A stretch of DNA of 64,000 nt, from positions 1,798,001 through 1,862,000 of the forward strand of contig NZ_AP027149.1 in NCBI RefSeq assembly GCF_027925445.1. Direction: 5' to 3'. The notes beneath the pieces are model-generated. The model did no database searches. It was not told the DNA's origin and saw nothing but the letters and a program-made list of their open reading frames with translations. Made by a program: the position numbers and the translations under genes. Of this stretch, positions 16,719 to 25,674 are shown piece after piece (position 1 is the first letter of the stretch; each line of letters opens with the position of its first letter). This stretch comes from Methylocystis bryophila (GTDB lineage Bacteria; Pseudomonadota; Alphaproteobacteria; Rhizobiales; Beijerinckiaceae).

Positions 16719-17417
16719 ATGAGTGAGGACCGAATCCCCAGGGGGGGCTCACAGGACGCTTCAATCACAAGTGTGGTGAATGCCTTGTTTGTCCGTCTCT
16801 TGTCCATAGGGCTAATGGTCGCAGCCTGCGCTCTGACGTTTTGCGGTCCCGCCGCCGCTCACGGACGTCTGGGGGCGGCCGAAGGCCGCTGCCGCCTGTT
16901 CATCGGCCCCGACATGATGAATTTCACCGGCTATTTGCCGGACGCTTCAAAAGTCGAGTTCTGCGAGGATATTCCAGCCACCGGACATGTGATCGTCGCG
17001 CTCGACGACATTCAGGAAGAATTGCGTGACATGAAGGTGGAAATCCGGATCGTGCGCGACGTGGGCGGAGCCGCCAATGAGGAGGAAAACCTCAAGGCGG
17101 TGACTGTGGCCTATGTCGAGCCGCGCTATTACCCCACGGGCACGATCAACTTCGAGCACACCTTCTCCGAGCCTGGCTATTACGTCGGCATCGTCACGGC
17201 GATCGGAGATCATGGCGAGCGCTGGGTGTCGCGTTTCCCCTTCTCGGTCGACAAGAGCTTCATGCGAACTCTGCCGATCTACCTGCTGCTCGCGGCTGCC
17301 GTGGTGGCGGGATTCTTCATCTACCTGCGTCATCGCCACGAATGGGCGCCGAAGAAAGTGTCGGCGCGCCCTCCGAGTGATCCGACGCCGACGCTGCCGC
17401 CGGCGCCGGCCGAGTAG
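16719..17417 (+). CDS. PmoD-like periplasmic copper protein
   Basis: 232 aa. ATG 16719 has TAGGAGA upstream. Residues 20-47 form a signal sequence ending PAAAH; a C-terminal membrane helix (about 193-212, LPIYLLLAAAVVAGFFIYL) anchors the protein with a short RHRHEW tail. Between them lies a beta-rich domain with C58, M66, M67 and C82 in CRLFIGPDMMNFTGYLP...FCEDIP. This layout fits PmoD, a cupredoxin-like protein of methane and ammonia oxidisers that forms a CuA-type site at a dimer interface. In methanotrophs pmoD is often near pmoCAB; here it stands alone. The match is from memory of the motif, so moderately sure. Confidence 0.68.
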   Translation: MSEDRIPRGGSQDASITSVVNALFVRLLSIGLMVAACALTFCGPAAAHGRLGAAEGRCRLFIGPDMMNFTGYLPDASKVEFCEDIPATGHVIVALDDIQEELRDMKVEIRIVRDVGGAANEEENLKAVTVAYVEPRYYPTGTINFEHTFSEPGYYVGIVTAIGDHGERWVSRFPFSVDKSFMRTLPIYLLLAAAVVAGFFIYLRHRHEWAPKKVSARPPSDPTPTLPPAPAE

Positions 17418-17433
17418 GGCGCTCATGCGCGCA

Positions 17434-17545
17434 GAGCATGTCCCGGAAAAGTGCGAAGCGGTTTTCCGGTCAGGACATGCTCCACCCTTTTGATTTGGCG
17501 CGATTCCTTATCGCTCGAAAGATTCCGTTCGAGCGGGAAACGCGC
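17434..17545 (-). repeat. 112-bp palindromic element, family 1, copy c
   Basis: Reverse orientation to copy a. TA at 17546-17547 forms part of the TAG stop codon of the lytic transglycosylase gene; on the other side TA has become CA. Length is exactly 112 bases. Confidence 0.85.
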
Positions 17546-18393
17546 TAGTCCGTCTCGCCCTCGATCGCTTGGGCGAGACGGGCGATCGTCTTGGCGTAGA
17601 CGCGCGCCTTGTTCCATTCGAGCAGCACGGCGAAATTGGCTTCGCCTTCGCGGAAACCTTCGCCGCGCTTCCAGCCCTTCGACTGCAGGAAATTCGCGGT
17701 CGAGGCGAGCGCGTCCGCCGTGTCGCGGATGAGGTCGCGCGTGCCGTCGCCGTTGAAGTCGACCGCATAGAGCAGATAGGACGAGGGCAGGAGCTGCGTT
17801 TGGCCGATCTCGCCCGCCCAATCGCCACGCATGTCCTCAGGACGCATGTCGCCGCGCTCGACGATTCTGAGCGCGTCCAAAAGCTCGGCGCGAAACGTCT
17901 CCGCGCGCCGACAGTCATAGGCGAGCGTCGCGACCGCGCTGAGGATGGGAAAGCGCCCGGTGTCGGCGCCATAGCCCGTCTCCAGCCCCCAGATCGCGAC
18001 GATGATCGCGCCGGGAACGCCATATTGCCGCTCGATCTTCGCGAGCAGCGCGGCGTGGCGGCGCATCAGCGCCTTGCCGTGCGAGACGCGTTTCGGCGTC
18101 ACGAGCCGCGCAGAGAAATCCTCAAAACTCTTCTTGAAGACATGGCCCTGGCCGCGGTCGCGCCCAATGACGCGGGGATCGTAACGCACGTCGCGAAGCG
18201 CGCGCTCGACGACGCTGCGCGAAACGCCGTTCGCCGCCGCCTCGTCCTTGAAGGCGGCAAGCCACGCGCCGAAGCCGGACGAATCATTGCCGCAAGGCGC
18301 GGCAAGAGCGGGCGCAGCGGAGAGGGCGATGAGGGCCGTCGCGAGAAAGCGTGCGACTCTTAGAAAAGCATTGTGGTAGCGCTGGTCAGCCAT
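17545..18393 (-). CDS. Lytic murein transglycosylase (MltB/SLT_2 type)
   Basis: Cleaves peptidoglycan glycan strands to 1,6-anhydro-muropeptides in the periplasm. 282 aa from ATG 18393 (a GTG at 18414 is the alternative). Signal peptide ARFLATALIALSAAPALAAP. Catalytic Glu lies in IWGLETGYGADTGRFP, followed by the family motifs GDWAGEIGQTQLLPSSYL and DFNGDGTRDLI. It lacks the C-terminal peptidoglycan-binding domain that some family members carry. The stop codon TAG is formed with the first base of the adjacent repeat. Confidence 0.92.
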   Translation of the reverse strand: MADQRYHNAFLRVARFLATALIALSAAPALAAPCGNDSSGFGAWLAAFKDEAAANGVSRSVVERALRDVRYDPRVIGRDRGQGHVFKKSFEDFSARLVTPKRVSHGKALMRRHAALLAKIERQYGVPGAIIVAIWGLETGYGADTGRFPILSAVATLAYDCRRAETFRAELLDALRIVERGDMRPEDMRGDWAGEIGQTQLLPSSYLLYAVDFNGDGTRDLIRDTADALASTANFLQSKGWKRGEGFREGEANFAVLLEWNKARVYAKTIARLAQAIEGETD

Positions 18394-18961
18394 GTGTCGA
18401 GCAACGATATCCACTCTGTGCTTTCGGATCGATCATTGGATTGAAGGGGCGGAGTGGCGGGCGATTATCGTCTCGCGCATATTTGAGTGAAATTTCGCGC
18501 CCTAGGCTCCTGGGACCTGCATGGGTCCGCCCTATCCCCAACTCGCCTTATGTCTCAACTCCGTCTGGGCAGACGTTTCGATCGGCTCGAAGCTCGCGCC
18601 AATTCAGTCACGCGTCAACTGATTCGGATGGATCTCTGAAAACCGCTTTTCCCCAGGGAGTTTCGCTATCTCGCAGCAAATTTGCGAAAAGCGGAGATTC
18701 CCATGCCAACACTTCGTAGAGCGATGACTTCAGCTCACTCCATTTTCCTGAAGGGGCTCCTGCCTTTGGCGTCGTGAAGGCGGGGCCTGTCGCAAGGGGT
18801 CGATCGCCGAGAGAGAAGGGCGCGTCCGACGGCCTTCTCGAGGCGGAAAACTTGCACCGGCGCGCCCGTCGTCAGCTTAAACGTCACAATTTCTTCGCGA
18901 GGCTGACAATGGACGCGTTTACCCGCGCTCGTCGGGTTGAAACCTGTCTTGAGGGGCTTTC
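18394..18961 (+). other. Long intergenic region before the phosphoesterase gene
   Basis: About 570 bases with no convincing gene. Open frames at 18351-18719 and 18774-18965 have neither coding codon use nor known motifs. No 112-bp element is present. It may contain the phosphoesterase promoter and an unrecognised regulatory region. Confidence 0.4.
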
Positions 18962-21211
18962 ATGAAACATGCTCTGTTCAGAACCATGTCCGCTGCGGTG
19001 GCGTGGATGATCGCCATGCAGCCGCTAGGGGCGCAGATGCTTGGCTACGGTTCGGCGCCAATCTTCTTCAACAACCCGCCCGGCGCAACCTTCCCTCAAA
19101 ATCAACCCCTCGTGCGCCAGCAGCCGAACCCGACCTCGGACGTCGCGCCTTACGCGTCCCGTTTCCAGAACGATTTGGCCTTCAGCCAGCGCTACCAAGC
19201 CTATTATGCTCAGGCGCTGCGCAACAAAGTCAAATATGTCTTCGTCATCTTTAACGAGAACCGCTCTTTCGACCACGAATTCGGCACCTTTCCTGGCGCC
19301 AATGGCCTCTATTCGGACGGCGTCAATCCGCGCTCGCCGGCCAACACGCCGGGATTCACGCAGACCTACACTGACAAGCTCTCGGGCGCGACGATCACAG
19401 TGCAGCCCTTCCTGATCGGGTCACAGCAGAACGCAAACATCATCGACAGCGTTGATCATTCCCACACCGGTCTCGCGACGAAGCTCGATGTGGGCAGCAA
19501 CGGCGTCCCGCAGATGAATCAGTTCTCGCTCGACGAATATACCAAAAGGGCCGGCGCGAGTCCGACTTCGACAAGCAACAAGGCGGCCAATCAATTCGCC
19601 CATCTCGTCATGGCGCACATCGACTGCAACACAATCCCGTTCTTCTGGTATTACGCCAGCCGATTTACGATCTTCGACAACATCTTCGCGACCGAGGACA
19701 CGCCCTCGACGCCGAACGCGATCGCCATGATCGCCGGCCAGTCGGGCGAAACGCAGTGGGTCAAGCACCCTTCCAGCGGCTCGGCTGGGCCGACCGACAC
19801 GTCCGTTGCGAATATCTGCCAGCAGCCAGGCGCGACCCCGAACCCCAGCTCCTTGACCCCGGGCCAGACGGGCACGCTTGCGGGCGTGCCAGTCACCGGC
19901 GACCCGCAGCCCTTTTATGGGTCGGAGTTCGACGGCACGACGACCTCGCGTGAGCCCGCGGGCTGCGCCACCCCTGGAAACCCCGCAAAGCCGGCCGAAA
20001 GTTACGCCACGAGCAACATCGCGAACGTCTTGACCTTCGCGAGCCTGCCGCTCACCTTCCAGGGCTCGCAAATTCGGGCGGCGATGGCGACGGATCGCAA
20101 TGCTTCGATCGATCTCGGCGACATCCAGAACGACATCCCGTACATCGCCTCGCTCGGCACGGCGCCAGTCGCTTGGCGCTGGTATCAGGAAGGCTTCGAC
20201 CATGAGCCGACCGACCCGCCGGGCGAAACGACCAACACCAGTTTCGTGAGCCATCACGACGGGGCGCAGTATTTCGGCTACATCGCCGACAATCCGTCGC
20301 TTTCTTCAAACCTGAAGGGCCTTGGCGATTTCTTCAACGACATCGCTAACAACAACTTGCCCCCGCAAGGCGGCGTCATCTACATCCGCGGCGGCTACAC
20401 CAACATCCAAGGCTTCTCGCCGACGATTCAGAACCCGAACTTCCCGGTGACTGGCGCGCTGGCGGGGACTGCGGCCACCAATCCCAACATCGCCGCGGTC
20501 AACACAGCGAAATCTGGCGACGACAATCACCCGAGTTACACGGACGCCTTCATCTCCGAGGCGATGGCGGCGCGGGTGATCAATGCGGTCGCCGGCAATC
20601 CGACCCTGTGGAGCCAGAGCGCGATCATCATCACATTCGATGAGTCGGACGGCTTCTACGACCACGTGCCGCCGCAGATTCTGTCCTACGGACCAGACGG
20701 CCTGCCGCAGGCGCGTGGCGTGCGCATTCCGCTGATCCTGATCTCGCCCTACGCTCACGCGCATGCGGTTTCCGACGCAATCGGCGATCACAACGCGATC
20801 ATCGAGACGATCAACGCGATCTTCAACCTGCCGCCGCTCTCAACGCTTCCCGACGAGGCGTCGGCGCTGGCGGCGGGCAATTCGGCGGCCTTCAATCAGT
20901 TCGTCCCGGCGGGCGGTTTGCCGGTGACTTCTGGCCAGCAGAAGTATCTCGGACCGCGCGACACACCCTCGGCCTTAATGCAGAGCTTGCTCTCGGGTTT
21001 CGACCTGGCGCGTCTCATGGGCAACTCTCCGCCGCTTCCGGCGTCGCTCGCGCTGATCCCGACCTCGATCGCGAATAGCATGCCGCCTTTTAGCGGGGCG
21101 GGCTGCTCGGCGATCGGCGTGACGCCCGTCGTGCCGCAAGGTCAAACTACGGACAATCCTCCGCCGGCCGGTTTCAACAACCTGCCCTCGACGCTGCCGC
21201 AGTATAACTAG
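18962..21211 (+). CDS. Secreted phosphoesterase (phospholipase C / acid phosphatase family)
   Basis: 749 aa, PF04185-type phosphoesterase. Signal peptide KHALFRTMSAAVAWMIAMQPLGAQ. Metal-binding motifs of the family are present: VIFNENRSFDHEFGTFPGANGLY near the N-terminus and IIITFDESDGFYDHVPPQ with LILISPYAHAHAVSD in the C-terminal half. Members hydrolyse phospholipid headgroups or phosphate monoesters in the periplasm or outside the cell, often under phosphate limitation. I saw no clear Pho box upstream. The protein ends with a Pro-rich tail (NNLPSTLPQYN). The TAG stop shares its TA with a downstream 112-bp element. Confidence 0.85.
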   Translation: MKHALFRTMSAAVAWMIAMQPLGAQMLGYGSAPIFFNNPPGATFPQNQPLVRQQPNPTSDVAPYASRFQNDLAFSQRYQAYYAQALRNKVKYVFVIFNENRSFDHEFGTFPGANGLYSDGVNPRSPANTPGFTQTYTDKLSGATITVQPFLIGSQQNANIIDSVDHSHTGLATKLDVGSNGVPQMNQFSLDEYTKRAGASPTSTSNKAANQFAHLVMAHIDCNTIPFFWYYASRFTIFDNIFATEDTPSTPNAIAMIAGQSGETQWVKHPSSGSAGPTDTSVANICQQPGATPNPSSLTPGQTGTLAGVPVTGDPQPFYGSEFDGTTTSREPAGCATPGNPAKPAESYATSNIANVLTFASLPLTFQGSQIRAAMATDRNASIDLGDIQNDIPYIASLGTAPVAWRWYQEGFDHEPTDPPGETTNTSFVSHHDGAQYFGYIADNPSLSSNLKGLGDFFNDIANNNLPPQGGVIYIRGGYTNIQGFSPTIQNPNFPVTGALAGTAATNPNIAAVNTAKSGDDNHPSYTDAFISEAMAARVINAVAGNPTLWSQSAIIITFDESDGFYDHVPPQILSYGPDGLPQARGVRIPLILISPYAHAHAVSDAIGDHNAIIETINAIFNLPPLSTLPDEASALAAGNSAAFNQFVPAGGLPVTSGQQKYLGPRDTPSALMQSLLSGFDLARLMGNSPPLPASLALIPTSIANSMPPFSGAGCSAIGVTPVVPQGQTTDNPPPAGFNNLPSTLPQYN

Positions 21212-21322
21212 CGCGCTTCCCGCTCGAACGGACTCGTTCGAGCGATAAGGAATCGCGCCAGATCAAAAGGTTAGAGCATGTCCTGGCCGGAAAGCCGCTT
21301 CGCACTTTTCCGTGACATGCTC
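21211..21322 (+). repeat. 112-bp palindromic element, family 1, copy d
   Basis: Begins at the G of the phosphoesterase TAG stop (TA 21209-21210) and ends before TA 21323-21324. Exactly 112 bases, about 90% like copies a and b by eye. Confidence 0.87.
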
Positions 21323-21350
21323 TAACGCGACGCGAGACGCACGATTGGAG

Positions 21351-21379
21351 GGGCTCGCGCCGCGCGGCGCGAGCCCTTT
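21351..21379 (+). terminator. Intrinsic terminator
   Basis: GGGCTCGCGC and GCGCGAGCCC form a strong stem, followed by TTT. It lies 140 bases after the phosphoesterase stop, past the repeat, and 34 bases before the next gene. Confidence 0.65.
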
Positions 21380-21412
21380 CTGCGTCATGTTCAGAGAAGG
21401 GGACTCCTCGCC

Positions 21413-22393
21413 GTGCAAAAGCTTCCATTCGTCATCGCAATCGCCTGCGCGCTCTCGAACCTATCGGTATCCCCTTGCGTCGCAGGAGCCTTGCTGGACC
21501 GCGTCAAGCAGCGAGGGAGCGTGACCTGCGCCGCGGTCCAGCGCCCCGGTCTCGCGAAGATTACGGGCGGGGAGTGGCGTGGGATGCTTCTCGACTATTG
21601 CCGCGCCATCGCGCTCGGAGCCCTCGGCCCAGAGGGGAGGATCGACTTTCGCGAGCTGGAGACGCCGCTTCAATATGACGGAGCTCGCGCCGGCGACGAC
21701 GACGTGCTGTTTCTGACGGGAACCGAAATCGTCGAGAACGATCTGAGCGGCGCCGTGCTGCCTGGCCCTGTGGTCTATCGACAGGCGCATGCGGCGCTCG
21801 TCGAAGAGACGTCGCCTATCCGCAAGCTCGAGGAAATCGCCAATAAGAGCGTCTGCTTCTTGCAAACGACGGCGACGGCGAAGTCGCTCGAGTTCTGGCT
21901 TGGACACAATAAGCTCAATATCTTGCGCGTGCCCTTCGAGGAGCCAATCGAATTTTTGGACGCCTATAACGTTCGCCGCTGCGCCGTCGCGGTTGGCGAG
22001 GAGACCGAACTGGCCGAGGTCAAGGCCCGGCGCGGCGTGCAAAAATTCTCCAGCCGCATTCTGCCGGAAAAAATCGCGGTTTTTCCAATCTTTGCGGCGA
22101 CTCCGATCCAGGACGCGCAGTGGTCGGCTCTTGTCGCCTATACGGTGATGGCGCTCCAGGCCGCGGAACGCCCGCAGACCGACTGGTCGAATGGCGGGGC
22201 GAAGGCTCTATCGATAAACGGCGCCGCGATCGGGCTCGATAAGAGCTGGCAGACCCGCGTGGTCGACGCCTTCGGCGGCCACGCCGCAATCTATGACCGC
22301 AACCTCGGCGAGGGGTCGCCCCTCCGCTTGCCGCGCGGCGTCGACGCGCTCTGGAGCGACGGTGGCTTGGGCGCTCCCGCCTATGCGGAGTAA
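21413..22393 (+). CDS. Periplasmic amino-acid-type solute-binding protein
   Basis: 326 aa starting at GTG 21413. Signal peptide QKLPFVIAIACALSNLSVSPCVAG. The start of the mature protein (LLDRVKQRGSVTCAAV) and the C-terminal AIYDRNLGEGSPLRLPRGVDALW resemble AapJ-like binding proteins for general L-amino acids. No permease or ATPase gene is nearby, so it either serves a transporter encoded elsewhere or acts as a sensor. The central SVCFLQTTATAKSLEFW is a less conserved version of the ligand-binding strand, so substrate specificity should not be assumed. Confidence 0.78.
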   Translation: MQKLPFVIAIACALSNLSVSPCVAGALLDRVKQRGSVTCAAVQRPGLAKITGGEWRGMLLDYCRAIALGALGPEGRIDFRELETPLQYDGARAGDDDVLFLTGTEIVENDLSGAVLPGPVVYRQAHAALVEETSPIRKLEEIANKSVCFLQTTATAKSLEFWLGHNKLNILRVPFEEPIEFLDAYNVRRCAVAVGEETELAEVKARRGVQKFSSRILPEKIAVFPIFAATPIQDAQWSALVAYTVMALQAAERPQTDWSNGGAKALSINGAAIGLDKSWQTRVVDAFGGHAAIYDRNLGEGSPLRLPRGVDALWSDGGLGAPAYAE

Positions 22394-22562
22394 TCGCGAA
22401 TGTGGCCAAAATGTCACGCTTCCCAAAAATGCGCATGACCGAGCACGGCGAAGATTTTTCTGTCAAGCTATAGTCATGCGACGCGCTTAGCTCAAGCAGG
22501 ACTCGATGAATGCGTCCCAACTTCGAGTGTTCGTATTCTACGTCGTGGGGAGATCTAGCGCC

Positions 22563-23480
22563 GTGAAAACCTCTCAGCCTCTTACTCTGGCCGCCACCGC
22601 GGCTCTGTTGGTCATGAACGGCTCTGCGCTTGCTGCCGATCTACCGTCGCGCAAGGCTGCGCCGCTGCTGCCGCCGCCCCCGCCGCCCGCTCAGTGGAGC
22701 GGCTTCTATGGCGGTCTGAACGCCGGCTACGTCTTTGACGCCAGCTCCCAAGTGACGCAGACGGCAGGTCTCCTGCAGCCGATATCCGGCGATCTTTCGC
22801 TCGCCTCGGGCCTACCCGCCTCGTTCAGCGCCGACAATAGCGGCTTCATCGGTGGCGGTCAGATCGGCTACAATTATCAATTCCTCGGGAATTATGTTGT
22901 GGGTCTCGAGGCGGATATCCAGGGCCGCGCATCGTCCAGCGGTAGGGCGACCGCGGTCATGGGAACAAACGTAAACACAATCCCGGGCGATTTCCCTTTC
23001 CCGGCCGTGCGCGCCACGTCAGTGGAGAAGGACACGAGCTGGCTCGGCACGGTCCGCGGCCGCGTCGGTTGGGTCGCGATGCCGCAACTGCTGCTTTACG
23101 CAACCGGGGGTCTTGCCTATGGCGACGTGAAGCTGTCGAACAACACGTTCCTGGCGCAACCCTTGTTCTTCGGCCTTGTGCAAACTGACTTCGGCGGGAC
23201 AAGCGCTTCCGACACGCGCATCGGCTGGACCGTCGGCGGAGGCGCCGAGTGGATGTTCGCGCCGAACTGGAGCGCGAAAGTCGAATATCTTTACTACGAC
23301 CTGGGCTCGGTGAACCTAAATTATGTGACGCTCTCGAACTTCGTGCTCGCCGGTCCCTTCGCTTATGGACCGTCTCTCGGCGTCGGGGCGTCGGCTCGCT
23401 TCAGCGGCCACATTGCGCGCGTCGGCTTGAACTATCACTTCAACTGGGCCTCGCCGGCGCCCGTCCTCGCCAAATATTGA
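22563..23480 (+). CDS. Outer-membrane beta-barrel protein (Omp25/Hbp-like)
   Basis: 305 aa from GTG 22563, preceded by GGGGAGA; an ATG at 22506 would place about 19 odd residues before the signal peptide (KTSQPLTLAATAALLVMNGSALA). After a Pro-rich linker (PLLPPPPPPAQWSGFYGGLNAGY) comes an 8-stranded barrel of the type common in Rhizobiales (PF13505-like). Its strand pattern includes NSGFIGGGQIGYNYQF, DTSWLGTVRGRVGW, LLLYATGGLAYGDVK, and WSAKVEYLYYDLG. The last residues FSGHIARVGLNYHFNW form the C-terminal strand. The second half of the two-barrel protein at 40319-42253 is closely similar. Confidence 0.88.
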   Translation: MKTSQPLTLAATAALLVMNGSALAADLPSRKAAPLLPPPPPPAQWSGFYGGLNAGYVFDASSQVTQTAGLLQPISGDLSLASGLPASFSADNSGFIGGGQIGYNYQFLGNYVVGLEADIQGRASSSGRATAVMGTNVNTIPGDFPFPAVRATSVEKDTSWLGTVRGRVGWVAMPQLLLYATGGLAYGDVKLSNNTFLAQPLFFGLVQTDFGGTSASDTRIGWTVGGGAEWMFAPNWSAKVEYLYYDLGSVNLNYVTLSNFVLAGPFAYGPSLGVGASARFSGHIARVGLNYHFNWASPAPVLAKY

Positions 23481-23637
23481 TCGCGCCGAGAGCGGCGTGT
23501 CAGGGAAGGATTCACGATCGTGTTGGGAATCCTCCCCTATCCGCGAGGGATCCTTGACCGGGCTGAAGCTCGGTGGAGAGGCCGTCACGGCGCTTTCGTG
23601 GCGTTCATGAGTCGGTCACGGAGGCGATCTTAGGCGG

Positions 23638-23675
23638 AAGGCGCGGGCCCTGCGAGCTCCGCGCCTTTTCTTTTG
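23638..23675 (+). terminator. Intrinsic terminator after the barrel protein
   Basis: AAGGCGCGG and CCGCGCCTT form the stem, followed by TTCTTTT. It lies 160 bases downstream of the stop at 23480, with no gene between. Confidence 0.65.
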
Positions 23676-23824
23676 CGCGCGCCGGGAGAAGCGAACATCC
23701 GGAGAACATTGGCCCGTGAACGGCCGCGGAACGGACTCGCGAAAGAGCAGTCGAAAAATCGAAATTGTTCTCGTTTCGCCCCATCCGTCCATCGACGAAA
23801 ATATTTTGAAATCAGTCTCTTAAA

Positions 23825-23902
23825 TGGTCGGAGTGGCGGGATTCGAACCCACGACCCCTTGTCCCCCAGACAAGTGCGCTAACCGGGCTGCGCTACACTC
23901 CG
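23825..23902 (-). tRNA. tRNA-Pro (anticodon GGG)
   Basis: The minus strand folds into a full cloverleaf of 78 bases. The acceptor stem is CGGAGTG/CACTCCG, the anticodon stem-loop CTTGT-CTGGGGG-ACAAG gives anticodon GGG, the T arm is GTGGG-TTCGAAT-CCCGC, and CCA is encoded. No integrase lies beside it. Confidence 0.97.
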
Positions 23903-24186
23903 ACTCGGGCGTCTTATAGGGGGCTCGGGCCGCGCTGGCAACGCCGCGCTTGTTCAGCCATGACGGCATTACGATTTATCGGCGTTACCATTGAGATGTG
24001 AGCATGCCGTGGCCCCTTAAGGGGATGGATTTACGCCGACGCCACATCCGTCCGGCCGCCTTGCCTGCGGCGGCGCGTCGTTTGACAAAGCTTCACAAAA
24101 AAGAACAGGTGGCGGAGCCTCTCTTCCCCGCGGGGCGGGCGATTGAGGCTCATCTCAACGATTGACTTCGAGACGCAGAAAGCCCG

Positions 24187-25467
24187 ATGTCCGACGATCA
24201 CCGCAAGCTTCTTCGCGAAATGTTCGACGCCGCGGTCGCCGCGGCGCACCCTTCCGTCTGCCTGCCGCCGCATATCGCCAGGATCGCGCCGCCCAAAGGC
24301 CGCACGGTCGTCGTCGGCGCCGGCAAGGCCGCAGCGGCCATGGCGGCCGCCGTGGAGCAGCATTATCCCGCCACGCTCGAAGGCCTGGTCGTGACGCGCT
24401 ACGGCCATGGCGCGCCGACCGCGCAGATCGAGGTCATCGAGGCCTCGCATCCCGTGCCCGACGCCGCCGGCCGCGAGGCCGCCGCGCGAATCCTGAAAAC
24501 CGTGCAGGGCCTGACCGAGGACGATCTCGTGCTGGCGCTGATCTCGGGCGGCGGCTCGGCGCTAATGGCGCTGCCCGCCGAGGGCGTCACGCTCGAGGAG
24601 AAGCAGGCCGTCAATAAGGCGCTGCTGAAAAGCGGCGCGACGATCTCCGAGATGAACTGCGTGCGCAAGCACCTCTCCGCGATCAAGGGCGGGCGTCTGG
24701 CTCGGGCCGCAGCGCCGGCGCGCGTGGTCGCCTTGATGATCTCGGACGTGCCGAACGACGATCTTTCGGTCATCGCCTCCGGACCGACCGTGCCGGACGC
24801 CACGACGCGCCAGGACGCGCTGGCGGTGATCGCAAAATATAAGATCGAGGCGCCGGCCGCCGTGCTCGCGCATTTGGGCGGCGACGCCTGCGAGACGCCC
24901 AAGCCCGGCGATCCCGTTTTCGCGCGCGTCGAGAATATTCTCACGGCGACGCCGCAGGGCTCGCTCGCCGCGGCCGCCGAGGTCGCGAAAAAGGCGAGCT
25001 TCACGCCCTGCATTCTCGGCGATCTCGAAGGCGAATCGCGCGACGTGGCGTTGGTGCATGCTGGCGTTGCGCGCCAGATCGCCCTTCACGGCCAGCCTTT
25101 CGCGCCGCCCTGCGCGATCATCTCGGGCGGGGAGACGACGGTTACGGTGCGCGGGCACGGCAAGGGCGGGCGCGACGCGGAGTTCCTGCTCGCCTTGACG
25201 CTGGCGCTGCAGGGCTTCGGCGGGATCAGCGCCGTGGCCTGCGACACGGACGGCATCGACGGCAGCGAGGACAACGCCGGCGCGATCATGACCGCGGACA
25301 GTTTCGCGCGCGCGGAGCGGGCAGGGGTCGATCTCAAGGCGCTTTTCGCCAACAATGACGCCTATACGGCATTCGAGAAGCTCGGCGATCTGATCATCAC
25401 CGGCCCGACGCGCACCAACGTCAATGATTTCCGCGTCATCCTGGTTCCGAACTGGGCCGGGCGCTAG
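24187..25467 (+). CDS. gckA: Glycerate 2-kinase (GckA/MOFRL family)
   Basis: ATP-dependent phosphorylation of glycerate to 2-phosphoglycerate. In methylotrophs using the serine cycle this is the step that returns glycerate to central metabolism. 426 aa. Features include VVVGAGKAAAAMA near the N-terminus, LISGGGSALM (catalytic phosphate loop), EMNCVRKHLSAIKGGRLA, SDVPNDDLSVIASGPT, and the C-terminal MOFRL region with GGETTVTVRG and DTDGIDGSEDNAGA. No other serine-cycle gene is adjacent, so the methylotrophic role is inferred. The stop TAG shares TA with a 112-bp element. Confidence 0.9.
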   Translation: MSDDHRKLLREMFDAAVAAAHPSVCLPPHIARIAPPKGRTVVVGAGKAAAAMAAAVEQHYPATLEGLVVTRYGHGAPTAQIEVIEASHPVPDAAGREAAARILKTVQGLTEDDLVLALISGGGSALMALPAEGVTLEEKQAVNKALLKSGATISEMNCVRKHLSAIKGGRLARAAAPARVVALMISDVPNDDLSVIASGPTVPDATTRQDALAVIAKYKIEAPAAVLAHLGGDACETPKPGDPVFARVENILTATPQGSLAAAAEVAKKASFTPCILGDLEGESRDVALVHAGVARQIALHGQPFAPPCAIISGGETTVTVRGHGKGGRDAEFLLALTLALQGFGGISAVACDTDGIDGSEDNAGAIMTADSFARAERAGVDLKALFANNDAYTAFEKLGDLIITGPTRTNVNDFRVILVPNWAGR

Positions 25468-25578
25468 ATCACGCTGCATTCAGGCGGACTCGCCTGAATG
25501 CAGAAGACGTGATCGATTCTAAAAGTTTAGAGCGCGACTCGCGCGAAAAACCGGTTTCCACTTTTTCGCATCGCGCTC
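25467..25578 (+). repeat. 112-bp palindromic element, family 2, copy C
   Basis: Bounded by CTAG on both sides (TA 25465-25466 and 25579-25580). The hairpin is ctgcattcagg/cctgaatgcag. Compensating changes relative to copy A (cgtttgagcg/cgctcaaacg) show the hairpin itself is conserved, not its sequence. Confidence 0.87.
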
Positions 25579-25674
25579 TAGACCTTCGGCGCGTCGCGCC
25601 TCTTTCGTGATAGTGTAGGCCCTCCCGGCGCTTGGCCGGGAGCGGTCCGTCACGAAAGAGGCCGGCGTTTTGCG

